Source: Pirellulaceae bacterium
Lineage (GTDB): Bacteria > Planctomycetota > Planctomycetia > Pirellulales > Pirellulaceae
DNA: 64,000 nt
NCBI GenBank assembly: GCA_020852965.1
Contig: JADYZV010000123.1
Location: 1 to 64,000 of the forward strand
Direction of reading: 5' to 3'
Part shown: positions 1 to 10,667 of the stretch, piece by piece
Layout of the letters: each line of letters starts with the position of its first letter
Position numbering within the stretch: position 1 is the first letter of the stretch
Position numbers and translations under genes: made by a program
Notes under the pieces: model-generated
Seen by the model: the letters and a program-made list of their open reading frames with translations, nothing else
What the model was told of the DNA's origin: nothing
The model's database searches: none

Positions 1-109
1 CTGGCAGCGACGACCCCGCGGGTGGGACGGTGGTTTTCTTACATCTACTTACAAAACTTGGCTTCCGATGGGGCAAGTCCATCGGGGAGCAACTCAACCA
101 GTAAGCCAC

Positions 110-1462
110 TCAAATTCCAATTCCGCCAAGTGTATTCCAATAGCCACCTCGAGCGTGATCGCACAGTACCGCGGTGCCGCGCAGGGAGTCGCTGACTTTG
201 CCGGCTTGGAACACCGTTTGACCGGCAACCAAGGTACGAACGGGCCAGCCCTGTAAAGTCGTGCCATCCCACGGACTCCAACCGCTACGAGTAAACTGCT
301 CGGCATTGCGGATCGTCTTGCGCAGCGACATATCGACCAACACCAAATCGGCATCGTAGCCAACGGCTATGCGACCTTTGCCGACCAAGCCCCACACCCG
401 CGCCGGTGCATCGCTCATCCAACTGGCGATTTGCGTCAAGCTACAGCGCTGTTGATTGGCTTGATCGAGTAGCAGAGCCAAGCTGTTTTCCACTGCAGGC
501 AGACCGCTGGGGCTCTGCGGATAGGCAACTTGTTTCTCTTCCCAGGTATGCGGAGCGTGGTCGGTGGCGATGACCTGAATCGTTCCGGCAGTCAACGCAG
601 TCCATAACTGCTGCGCATCCTCGGGACTCTTTACCGACGGATTCATCTGCACTAAGCTGCCGAGCCGATCGTAATCGTCGGTTGAGAAAAAGAGATGGTG
701 CGGACAAACCTCCGCAGTGATCATAGGGCCGGCCTCCGCAATAATCGGAATCTCAGCCGCTGTGCTGACGTGCAACACGTGAAAGCGATGCTGGTGCCGC
801 TTGGCCAAATCGATCGCCCTTCGCGTTGCAATCACAGCCGCCCGCACATCGCGAATCCGAGAATGGTCGTGAACCGTCAAGGACTCACCCAGTCGAACGC
901 GATTGGCGCGAACCGTCGTTTCGTCTTCACAATGCGAACAGATGGGCAAGCGGGTCTCAGCAAAGATGCGTTCCAAGGCGTCCTGGCTATCGACCAACAA
1001 GTCCCCGGTGCTGGAGCCGATGAAAATCTTGATACCCGGTGCGTGCGTGGCCCGCTGCAATTCCGCGACGTTGTTCTCGGTGGCACCGATATAGAAGCCA
1101 AAGTTCACGCGACTAACCCGAGCCGCTCGATTGTATTTCCATTGCAAAGCTTCGAGGCTGGTGGCTGGTGGCTGGGTATTGGGCATTTCCAAGTAAGTGG
1201 TGATGCCGCCAGCCGCGCAGGAAATACTACCCGACTCGAGATCCTCTTTGTGTGTCAGCCCCGGCTCGCGAAAGTGGACTTGATCATCGACCACGCCAGG
1301 CATAAGCGTCAAGCCTTGAGCGTCGATAACTTCATCAGCCATCGTGTGCGACGCTGCGTCGACCGCGATGATCTTCCCCGCTTCGATTAGCACATTGGTC
1401 GCCACCATGCCTTCAGGCAAGACAACATCGGCATCGCGGATCAGCACGCGTGCGGTATTCAT
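110..1462 (-). CDS. pyrC: Dihydroorotase
   Basis: 450 aa ORF with amidohydrolase motifs ([51 protein letters not shown]). Confidence 0.93.
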   Translation of the reverse strand: MNTARVLIRDADVVLPEGMVATNVLIEAGKIIAVDAASHTMADEVIDAQGLTLMPGVVDDQVHFREPGLTHKEDLESGSISCAAGGITTYLEMPNTQPPATSLEALQWKYNRAARVSRVNFGFYIGATENNVAELQRATHAPGIKIFIGSSTGDLLVDSQDALERIFAETRLPICSHCEDETTVRANRVRLGESLTVHDHSRIRDVRAAVIATRRAIDLAKRHQHRFHVLHVSTAAEIPIIAEAGPMITAEVCPHHLFFSTDDYDRLGSLVQMNPSVKSPEDAQQLWTALTAGTIQVIATDHAPHTWEEKQVAYPQSPSGLPAVENSLALLLDQANQQRCSLTQIASWMSDAPARVWGLVGKGRIAVGYDADLVLVDMSLRKTIRNAEQFTRSGWSPWDGTTLQGWPVRTLVAGQTVFQAGKVSDSLRGTAVLCDHARGGYWNTLGGIGI

Positions 1463-1474
1463 AATCGACCGATC

Positions 1475-1573
1475 CTTGGTAGTGGAGGAGGTTACGAGTC
1501 CCTTGGTAGTGGACGAGGCTACGAGTCTCTCGGATTCACTATACGCCAGCGACTCGTCACCTCGTCCACTACC
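1475..1573. repeat. Direct plus inverted copies of a TAGTGGACGAGG-nTACGAGTC repeat
   Basis: Direct copies at 1475-1500 and 1501-1527, inverted copy GACTCGTCACCTCGTCCACTACC at 1551-1573. Confidence 0.85.
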
Positions 1574-1575
1574 GC

Positions 1576-2139
1576 TTAAGCTCGGGACAGAAATTCGCCG
1601 GTGCGGGTGTCGACTTTGATGCGTTCACCCTCTTTGATGTACTCGGGGACTTGCACGGTCAAGCCGGTTTCCATCACCGCAGGCTTGTTGCGCGACGTGG
1701 CCGAGTTGCCGCGAATCGAAGGATCGCACTGGGCAATCGTTAGCTCGACTGTCGTTGGGAGCGTCAAGCCGACGCATTCATCTTCGTAGATTAACGCGTA
1801 GGTTCCCTCCAGCTCCTCAGTCATATAGTTGAGTTGTTCCGCCACATCTTCGATAGGGATCGTAAATTGGTTGAAGTCCTCATCGTCCATCAAGTGCAAA
1901 AACTCTGCGTCCTTGTACATCATCTTCACTAGGCGTTTGCGAAAGTCCGCTTCGGGCAGGTTGTCGGTCCCCTTGAAGGTGAATTCGACTTTTTGCTTGG
2001 TGATCAGATTCCGCGCTTTGAACTTGTACAGCGTCGAAGCTCCTCGAGCGCTGGGCGACTGCACCATCACCGATTCGATGATCACCGGCACATCATTGTT
2101 GACGACGACGGTTCCAGACTTCATATCTTTGGCAAGCAT
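1576..2139 (-). CDS. yeiP: Elongation factor P-like protein, EfpL/YeiP type
   Basis: Start trimmed to MLAKDMKSG. Loop [12 protein letters not shown] and C-terminal [38 protein letters not shown] resemble YeiP rather than canonical PGKG-type EF-P. Confidence 0.85.
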   Translation of the reverse strand: MLAKDMKSGTVVVNNDVPVIIESVMVQSPSARGASTLYKFKARNLITKQKVEFTFKGTDNLPEADFRKRLVKMMYKDAEFLHLMDDEDFNQFTIPIEDVAEQLNYMTEELEGTYALIYEDECVGLTLPTTVELTIAQCDPSIRGNSATSRNKPAVMETGLTVQVPEYIKEGERIKVDTRTGEFLSRA

Positions 2140-2424
2140 GGCGGTATCCTGATGGCATGAGGGGAAAAGCAGCAATTCCCACGCAGCATGAGTGGTTTGG
2201 GAGGGTAGCTATAGAAGCGAACGAAGTGAAAGAGAGTATTTTGTCGCTGACCAAGCATTGCGGCAAGATGGGCTAGTCCATTTCAGTCTGCGAGCGGTTA
2301 CAATGGAAACTGTGACAAGTCACAAGCGGCAGGAACCTTAAGTCCCGCCCGGTTGTTAACTCAACCGATTCACGAGGGAGAAAGCTTTTCGGCAGCGCGG
2401 TACGCTTGTCGAGGCGATCGATTG

Positions 2425-2538
2425 TTTAACCGCGCAGCGCGCCCGCATGGTGGATTGAGACCGAGAAGACAGCCCCAGCGGCACCGCTGGTCGCCCCATT
2501 GTGCCCCAGCACTTAGGCTGACGCGCTGCGCGGTTAAA
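2425..2538. repeat. 17-nt perfect inverted repeat upstream of the zinc-ribbon gene
   Basis: TTTAACCGCGCAGCGCG (2425-2441) and CGCGCTGCGCGGTTAAA (2522-2538). Confidence 0.8.
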
Positions 2539-2641
2539 CTGACCACCTTGGCTTCGGTCGGCGAAAACAGCGTCAGACTCTGGGCGGAGCTCAAGGTTTC
2601 TGCCACTAACTGCGATTTCAAACACAAGGGACCTTTGCGGC

Positions 2642-4777
2642 GTGGAACCATTCACGATTACCTGTACCTCGTGCGCCAGCCGTGTCCGCGTTCGCAACCC
2701 AGAATTGCTGGGGCAGCTCGCCAATTGCCCCAAATGCAATTCAATGATCTTGATCGCCCCGCCCAACACGGCTGTTTCCAAGGCCGGCACTGACATCGAT
2801 GGGGCGGCTCGCGAAGGGCACCACGCCCAAGGGGGAGCGAGGGTTGAAGTTGAGCGGCAACATGGCCCGACCGTCGACTCGACCGCATTGACTCAAGAGG
2901 GACTTCCACCGGCTTTGGTTGGCGTTGCAGCGGATGGCGATCCCATGACCGACCAGCCCAGTGATGACGATGCTGAATACCGCCTAGCGCCGGAACCGCT
3001 TGAGGCTGCCCAAGTGGACTCTGTCGCATCGGCGCCGCCCGTTCTACCGACGACACGTACCGGTCCACACGCGGGCGCGACATGGATAGCTGACGGTCCA
3101 GCCCATCTGCCATCAGCCGATTGGACCAGCGACTCGACCACCAAAACGCGACAGATGCTGCTGGTCGGCTTCCTGGGCCTTACAGGAGTGATTCTAGCCG
3201 CCGTACTCTTCGTCGGCTTCTTGCGTTGGTATGCTGCGGACACTCGCAACACGCCGTCAGCTCTCGATCCGAATGCCGACGGCCTAATCGCAGAAAATAA
3301 AGTCGCTGACGGGCCGGCCGCTGACAATCCGCCGGCAGCGGAGCCGCTCGATGCGGCCTCACCCGCCGATGATCTCGACGAACCGGTCACAGTCGACAAT
3401 ACTGCCAACTTCAAGACTGCCAACGACAATGCCGACGCGACGGAACCGCCCGACGCGCAGCCCAGCGAAATGACGGCGATCGAGCCTAACGCGCCAGCCA
3501 GCGACGTTAGCTCGACGGCCGATTCGGTGGATGACTCCAACGCGGCCAACGGCGAAGAACCCAAGCCTGCCGAAGCCTCGCTGGAGCTACCCAAGCGACT
3601 GCAAGCGTTGGGGCAGGTGTTGCAATATGAAATCCAGCCGCAATTCTCCGATGCAACCGAGATTCTCAGCGAAGCCCCCGTAACAGCCGAAGATCTGGGT
3701 TTGACCTCGACGGTGGCTGCGGTTGAAATGCCCGCAATCGATCTGGCCGCCCAGTCTAAAATTACTGTACCCGCACTGGTGATCGGAGAGTTGCCACTGT
3801 CGCAATTTGTCAGCTTGTGGTCGAACTTGAGTGGCATCCCAACTGCTGTCAACTTCGATTCGCTAGCCGCTGCTGGCATGGATCGCAATCAGAATCTCAG
3901 CTTGGCGATGGTTCAGTCGGCCACGCTCGGCAGTCTGGTTGAGCAGATCGGTACACCGCTCGGATTGCAAGCCGTTCCGCACGACAATCGCTTTTTGGAG
4001 TTGGTCGCCCCAGACTCGGAAATAGAATCAAAACTTTCCGAAGCGATCTCACTCGCGGGGCTCGTCGCTCCCGACGCGGAAGCGTGGTTGATCGAATCGA
4101 TGCCGCAATTATTCCCAACGCACTCCCTGGCGTGGAAGATTGAAGGGGGCAAGCTATTGCGTCCGCAAACCGACTCGGGCGAGGCGCTCGAGCCGCTGGC
4201 ATGGTTTACCGTTGTACGACTGCTTGAAGGCTGGCGGCAAGCGGCTGGGCTAGCGCCGACACTCCCCGAGTATGAACCTGCGCTACTCTCGGCCGGTTTA
4301 ACCGCTCCCAGCGATGTTGCCGGCTTGGATTTTGTGCTGCAACAAGTTCAGCCCGAAGCCCGTCCGCTGGCGCAAGTAATTCCTCGCATTTGTCGAGAAG
4401 CGGGCGTGCATGCGTGGATCGATTGGCCAGCCGTAGCTAGCATCGGAGTTGGCCCGCAGACGACAGGGCTAGTGCTCACCAGTCAGCGGCCATTGCGCCG
4501 CGCTTTGGCCGACTATGCATCCGAGTTTTCGTTGGTTGTGGCGGTATTGGACAAGCAGACCTTGTGGTTGACCTCGAATCAAGCCTACCGTCGCTCACCG
4601 CAACTCTATGTGATCCCTGCCGGAGGTGACAGCGCCGACGAGTGGAAGAGTCGCTTGCGACCGCTTACACCTGCTTCCACGGGGGAGCTGGGCGTGGGGA
4701 CCGTCGTATCCATCGCCACTCCCGATGGGAAATTCATACTAGCTCGCTGCTGCCCAATGCAGGTCAATTTCCAATAG
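2642..4777 (+). CDS. Hypothetical protein with N-terminal zinc ribbon, acidic/Ala-Pro-rich linker and one TM helix
   Basis: 711 aa ORF; CTSCASRVRVRNPELLGQLANCPKCNSMILIAPP zinc ribbon; LLVGFLGLTGVILAAVLFVGFL hydrophobic segment. Confidence 0.8.
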   Translation: MEPFTITCTSCASRVRVRNPELLGQLANCPKCNSMILIAPPNTAVSKAGTDIDGAAREGHHAQGGARVEVERQHGPTVDSTALTQEGLPPALVGVAADGDPMTDQPSDDDAEYRLAPEPLEAAQVDSVASAPPVLPTTRTGPHAGATWIADGPAHLPSADWTSDSTTKTRQMLLVGFLGLTGVILAAVLFVGFLRWYAADTRNTPSALDPNADGLIAENKVADGPAADNPPAAEPLDAASPADDLDEPVTVDNTANFKTANDNADATEPPDAQPSEMTAIEPNAPASDVSSTADSVDDSNAANGEEPKPAEASLELPKRLQALGQVLQYEIQPQFSDATEILSEAPVTAEDLGLTSTVAAVEMPAIDLAAQSKITVPALVIGELPLSQFVSLWSNLSGIPTAVNFDSLAAAGMDRNQNLSLAMVQSATLGSLVEQIGTPLGLQAVPHDNRFLELVAPDSEIESKLSEAISLAGLVAPDAEAWLIESMPQLFPTHSLAWKIEGGKLLRPQTDSGEALEPLAWFTVVRLLEGWRQAAGLAPTLPEYEPALLSAGLTAPSDVAGLDFVLQQVQPEARPLAQVIPRICREAGVHAWIDWPAVASIGVGPQTTGLVLTSQRPLRRALADYASEFSLVVAVLDKQTLWLTSNQAYRRSPQLYVIPAGGDSADEWKSRLRPLTPASTGELGVGTVVSIATPDGKFILARCCPMQVNFQ

Positions 4778-4978
4778 ATTTGGTAGCCGTTCACGGGTGT
4801 TGCAGTCGCCCGCGCCATGAAACGTCCGGGCAAGCTTGCTCAACTAGCCTCCAGCGGTTAAGATCAAGTCTGTCATTCGGGGATTTGCGGCCGCTTGCAG
4901 CCAAGACTGCTAAAGAGCCAAATTAAGATTCGGTCGACCAGCCAATGCGTCTGGAGCCGATTCCACAACATCGCAGCA

Positions 4979-5018
4979 GCCGCAGTCCGTGACATCGATC
5001 GGATTAGCGGCTTTTTTT
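4979..5018 (+). terminator. Intrinsic terminator or attenuator hairpin directly upstream of the PLP gene pair
   Basis: GCCGC-AGTCCG tgacatcgat CGGATTA-GCGGC followed by TTTTTTT, ending about 24 nt before the ATG at 5042. Confidence 0.6.
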
Positions 5019-5041
5019 ATGCAAATCAACTTTCAATCGGA

Positions 5042-6310
5042 ATGGCATTGCCGATGAGCACCCCTGCGACGATGAAACCGACCTCCACTGCTGGCAGCCC
5101 TCCCCCGCAAGCTGCTCCGCTGCCAACCCAAGGGGCACCCCATCTGGGGACTTCGACGATCAGCGTGCATGGCGGCGAGGCGCGGCGCAAGCCGTCCGAT
5201 GCGATCACCGACTCGATCGTGTGCGCTTCGACCTATATCTTCGATGACACGCAATCGATCATCGACTTCATCGAACACAAGCAGCCGCGCGAAGAGTACG
5301 GTCGCTACGGCAGTCCTAATGAAAAGGTGGTCGAAGGCAAGCTGGCTGCGCTCGATTGCGGTGAGGACTCGATCGTCTTTTCCAGCGGCATGGCAGCCAT
5401 CGTGGGGCTGCTAATGACCAAGCTCAATGCGGGCGATGAGATCGTATTCTTCGATCAGTGTTATCATCGTAGCCGCGAGTTCTGCTACAAGCACTTGGCG
5501 CGCTTTGGAGTCGTCACACATCAAGTTCCCACGGGTGACTTTGCCGCGATGGAGGCGGCGATCAACTCGCGCACCAAGATGCTCGTCAGCGAATCGCCGA
5601 CCAATCCTCACTTGACGTGCATCGACCTCGAACAGTTCGTAGCGCTTGCCAAAGCGCACGAGGTCGAGACACTGATCGACGCCACGTTGGCAACTCCCTG
5701 CAATATCCGACCTCTCCAATTCGGTGTCGACTACGTTCTGCACTCAGCGACCAAGTATCTCGGCGGCCACAACGACCTGTTAGCCGGCTGCATCACCGGC
5801 TCGAAAGAAAAACTCGACGAGGTGCGGAACCTGCGCGGCATAATGGGAGCGGTCAATGCTCCCCACAATTTGTATCTTCTTCAGCGCGGATTAAAAACAT
5901 TTGAGCTGCGCATGCAACGTCACAACGAAAATGGACAAGCGATCGCCGAGTTCTTGCAGGAACACCCGCGCGTCGAAAAGGTGTACTACCCTGGTCTGCC
6001 CAGCCACCCCACCCATGCAATCGCCAAGCGAACGATGCAGGGCTTCGGCGGTTTGGTCACCTTTTTGATCAAGGACGCTGACTGGCGCCAAACGGCCGAC
6101 GTGGTCGACCGAGTCAAGATTCCACGCATCGGCCCAAGTTTAGGCGGTGTCGAGTCGTTGATCGAACAGCCGCTGGTGATGAGCTACTTCAGCCAAACGC
6201 CGGAGAATCGACAAAAGTTCGGTATCCCAGACAACATGATCCGTATGGCCTGTGGTATCGAGAACACACAAGATCTGATCGACGATTTGCAACAGGCACT
6301 CGAAACGTGA
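5042..6310 (+). CDS. Trans-sulfuration PLP-dependent enzyme (cystathionine gamma-synthase/lyase family)
   Basis: VFSSGMAAI, HSATKYLGGHNDLLAG PLP-Lys motif, GPSLGGVESLIEQP. Start trimmed from the 4895 ORF. Confidence 0.88.
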   Translation: MALPMSTPATMKPTSTAGSPPPQAAPLPTQGAPHLGTSTISVHGGEARRKPSDAITDSIVCASTYIFDDTQSIIDFIEHKQPREEYGRYGSPNEKVVEGKLAALDCGEDSIVFSSGMAAIVGLLMTKLNAGDEIVFFDQCYHRSREFCYKHLARFGVVTHQVPTGDFAAMEAAINSRTKMLVSESPTNPHLTCIDLEQFVALAKAHEVETLIDATLATPCNIRPLQFGVDYVLHSATKYLGGHNDLLAGCITGSKEKLDEVRNLRGIMGAVNAPHNLYLLQRGLKTFELRMQRHNENGQAIAEFLQEHPRVEKVYYPGLPSHPTHAIAKRTMQGFGGLVTFLIKDADWRQTADVVDRVKIPRIGPSLGGVESLIEQPLVMSYFSQTPENRQKFGIPDNMIRMACGIENTQDLIDDLQQALET

Positions 6311-7461
6311 ACAACGATTCTATGAAGTTTCGCACGCGGGCTATCCACGTCGGCAATGCGCCCGATCCGCAGACCGGTGCGGTCATTCCACCGATCCACC
6401 TCTCGAGCACCTTTGTGCAACCCGGTGCCGGTGAATGGGGCAAGTTCGATTACTCGCGCAGTGGCAACCCGACGCGATCGGCCGTGCAAGAGACACTCGC
6501 CTCGCTCGAAGGCGGCTGTGGTGCGCTGGCATTTTCCTCTGGTATGGCCGCCACGCACTGCGCCAGCATGCTAATGGGAGCTGGCGACCACTTGATCGCC
6601 GGCATGGATATCTACGGCGGCAGCTATCGCTTGTTCCATCGCGTGTGCGCTACCGCTGGAATCGAGGTTTCACTCGTGGATCTCCAGCGCCCCGAATCGT
6701 TGGCCGCTGCCGTGCGACCGGAGACGAAAATGTTGTGGCTCGAAGGCATCGGCAACCCGCGACTGACCATCCCCGATCTTCCTGCACTGGCTGCTACCGC
6801 GCATGAGTTGGACTTGTTGGTCGCCGTGGACAATACGTTCGCCACCCCCGCGCTGATGCGTCCGTTGGAGTTGGGGGCCGATATCGTCATGCACTCTGCG
6901 ACGAAGTACCTAGCCGGACACAGCGATTGTCTGGCCGGAGTTCTTGCGGTCAAATCCCCCGAATTACTCGATCGACTCTACTTTTTGCAGAATGCCACTG
7001 GAGCGGTGCTTTCGCCCTTCGAGTGTTTCTTGCTTGGGCGTGGACTGAAGACCCTTGATCTACGCATGCGCGAGCAGAGTCGCACGGCTATGAAGATTGC
7101 GCAGTTCCTCGAAGGACACGCAGGGGTAAAATCAGTACTGTACCCGGGACTCGCCTCGCACCCCGATCACGCCCGCGCTAGCCAATTGCTTGATGGTGGC
7201 TTCGGAGCCATGATTACTTTTGAAGCCAATTGTGACTTCGAAGCGACGAAGCGCATCGTCGCTTCGACGCGGTTATTCCGTTTGGCCGTTAGTTTGGGTG
7301 CGGTGGAATCGCTGATCGAGCAACCTGCAACCATGTCGCACGCCAGCTACGATGCGGCCGCGCGGCAGCAGGCCGGCATCACCGACAGCCTCATTCGCTT
7401 GTCGGTAGGATTGGAAGACGTCGACGACTTGATCGCTGACCTCGACGCCGTATTGAGTTAA
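6307..7461 (+). CDS. Second trans-sulfuration PLP-dependent enzyme (cystathionine gamma-synthase/lyase family)
   Basis: Overlaps the upstream stop (GTGA). AFSSGMAATHC, HSATKYLAGHSD, SLGAVESLIEQPATMSH. Confidence 0.88.
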   Translation: MNNDSMKFRTRAIHVGNAPDPQTGAVIPPIHLSSTFVQPGAGEWGKFDYSRSGNPTRSAVQETLASLEGGCGALAFSSGMAATHCASMLMGAGDHLIAGMDIYGGSYRLFHRVCATAGIEVSLVDLQRPESLAAAVRPETKMLWLEGIGNPRLTIPDLPALAATAHELDLLVAVDNTFATPALMRPLELGADIVMHSATKYLAGHSDCLAGVLAVKSPELLDRLYFLQNATGAVLSPFECFLLGRGLKTLDLRMREQSRTAMKIAQFLEGHAGVKSVLYPGLASHPDHARASQLLDGGFGAMITFEANCDFEATKRIVASTRLFRLAVSLGAVESLIEQPATMSHASYDAAARQQAGITDSLIRLSVGLEDVDDLIADLDAVLS

Positions 7462-7462
7462 C

Positions 7463-7613
7463 GTAGCTCGGTGGTCCCCCACCGAGAATGAAAAAGTAGC
7501 TCGGTGGTACCCCACCGAAACTCACGGTGGGGGACCACCGTGCTACGTTAACTCACGGTGGGGGACCACCGTGCTACGTTAACTCACGGTGGGGGACCAC
7601 CGTGCTACGTTGC
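7463..7613. repeat. Palindromic TCGGTGGGGGACCACCGA-type repeat array (2 forward, 3 inverted copies)
   Basis: GTAGCTCGGTGGTMCCCCACCGA at 7463 and 7496; three near-identical 31-bp units CTCACGGTGGGGGACCACCGTGCTACGTTAA from 7521, 7552 and 7583. Confidence 0.92.
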
Positions 7614-7650
7614 ATTACGTCGGGACCAACGCGTTAAGAAGGATAGGATT

Positions 7651-8160
7651 ATGACAGAGCAAACCAGCAATTCTTCGCTCGAAAGCACCCCTAGCCAGCA
7701 GCCAACGGCGGTTCGCGAAGTCGACTTGTTCACCGACGGGGCTTGCAGCGGCAATCCGGGACCGGGCGGCTGGGCGTTCATCCTGCGCGACAAAAAGACT
7801 CGTAAGGAACTGACTGGCTCCGGTGGTGAACACGACTCGACCAACAATCGCATGGAGCTAAAGGCGGTGATCGAAGGGCTCAAGTCGCTTAAGAAGCGCT
7901 GTCGCGTGTCGCTCCATTCCGACAGCAAGTATGTGTTGCAAGGCTTGCAAGAATGGATGGCAGGCTGGAAGAAGAAAGGCTGGGTCCGTATGGAAGGGGG
8001 CAAGAAGAAGCCGGTCAAGAACGTCGAACTTTGGCAGGAACTCGACCAGCTCGTCGCGCGCCATCAGCTTAGCTACCATCACGTGAAGGGACACAGCGGT
8101 CACATCGAAAACGAGCGCTGCGACGTGATGGCCGTCGAGGCCAGCAAAAACTTTCATTAA
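7651..8160 (+). CDS. rnhA: Ribonuclease HI
   Basis: VDLFTDGACSGNPGPGGWAFILR, NNRMELKAVIEGL, SDSKYV, HHVKGHSGHIENERCD. Confidence 0.95.
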   Translation: MTEQTSNSSLESTPSQQPTAVREVDLFTDGACSGNPGPGGWAFILRDKKTRKELTGSGGEHDSTNNRMELKAVIEGLKSLKKRCRVSLHSDSKYVLQGLQEWMAGWKKKGWVRMEGGKKKPVKNVELWQELDQLVARHQLSYHHVKGHSGHIENERCDVMAVEASKNFH

Positions 8161-8295
8161 CCGTAGCTACCGTCGCCAGACAGTAGCTTCCTATTTAATT
8201 CGCTGGCCGTTCGCATTGTAGAACCATTGTCTGATACCTTACGTCTACCGTGCAGTCAAAACAATTGGGACAATTGCTCTACCATAGACTAAGCC

Positions 8296-8721
8296 ATGTC
8301 CAATCTATCGATCAATGAACACCTAACGATTCCCAGTGAACAGTTGGAGTGGTCCTTCGCGCGCAGCAGCGGACCGGGTGGACAGAATGTCAACAAAGTC
8401 AATAGCAAAGCCACGCTGCGTTGGACTCCAGCCGACCCACCTCCCTTATCGCAGGCCGCTTGGAAGCGTTTCTGTCGCTCGGCCAAACGCTATGTGACTG
8501 GCGAAGGTCAGATTGTGATCCAGTCCCAGGAGCATCGCGATCAACCCCAGAATATCGAGGCTTGCAATCAAAAGTTGCGGACACTATTGTTGGCAGCGCT
8601 CACGCCTCCCAAGCGTCGTATAGCGACCAAGCCCACCAAGGCCTCGCGCCAACGCCGCTTGGATGATAAGCAGCGTCGCTCCGACAAAAAGAAATCTCGG
8701 CAATCCAAGGACATGGGATAG
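8296..8721 (+). CDS. arfB: Alternative ribosome-rescue peptidyl-tRNA hydrolase (ArfB/YaeJ)
   Basis: GGQ motif in FARSSGPGGQNVNKVNSKATLRW with a basic C-terminal tail. Confidence 0.88.
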   Translation: MSNLSINEHLTIPSEQLEWSFARSSGPGGQNVNKVNSKATLRWTPADPPPLSQAAWKRFCRSAKRYVTGEGQIVIQSQEHRDQPQNIEACNQKLRTLLLAALTPPKRRIATKPTKASRQRRLDDKQRRSDKKKSRQSKDMG

Positions 8722-8731
8722 GCTTTGGAGT

Positions 8732-8749
8732 GCGGGAATTTATTCCCGC
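8732..8749. repeat. GCGGGAAT-tt-ATTCCCGC palindrome after arfB
   Basis: Perfect 8-bp stem with 2-nt loop just 3' of the arfB stop; no T-tract. Confidence 0.6.
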
Positions 8750-9143
8750 TTTGGCCCTCCCCGATGGTCGCACCAGCCACAAACTTTGGGTCACAATAGA
8801 GTTTAATGTACTCGTTTTGCAAACAGGGCCCATTACCTCATGGCCGAAAGTCTAAATGGACCGAGCGACTATCGAACCGGTATGGCGTCGCGCCAATGGA
8901 TGCTGCGAGTACTGCCAATTCCCGAGCGAGTATACTGAGTTGCCGTTCGAGGTTGATCACATCATCGCAAAGAAACATCATGGACAGACTGTTGCAGAAA
9001 ATCTGGCGCTGAGCTGCTTTTATTGCAACAGCTACAAGGGTCCGAATATCGCCGGCATCGATCTCCAAACCAGAAACACAGTCGTTCTTTTTCATCCATG
9101 GAAGGACAACTGGAATCATCACTTCCAGTGGGAAGGCCCAAGA

Positions 9144-10613
<1,470 letters not shown>

Positions 10614-10667
10614 GTTTTGGGTTCCTTGTGGCTAGTTGGTGCGTAAAACGTAAGCGTTCACGGCTAA

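Noticed and set aside
2893-3888. 331-aa Ser/Ala-rich minus-strand ORF
   Set aside because: Antisense to the low-complexity linker of the 2642-4777 CDS; composition artefact.
4920-5040. Known SAM-I or SAM-II riboswitch upstream of the PLP pair
   Set aside because: Terminator-like structure is present, but I could not match any known SAM aptamer consensus by eye; reported only as a candidate attenuator.
4895-5041. N-terminal extension of the first PLP enzyme from the ATG at 4895
   Set aside because: The extension would be translated through the terminator-like hairpin and lacks family similarity; the ATG at 5042 fits better.
7521-7613. Possible CRISPR array (three 31-bp repeats)
   Set aside because: Units are directly adjacent with no unique spacers and no cas genes; they are tandem palindromes.
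7558-7650. N-terminal extension of RNase HI
   Set aside because: It is translated from the palindromic repeats; the ATG at 7651 is the natural start.
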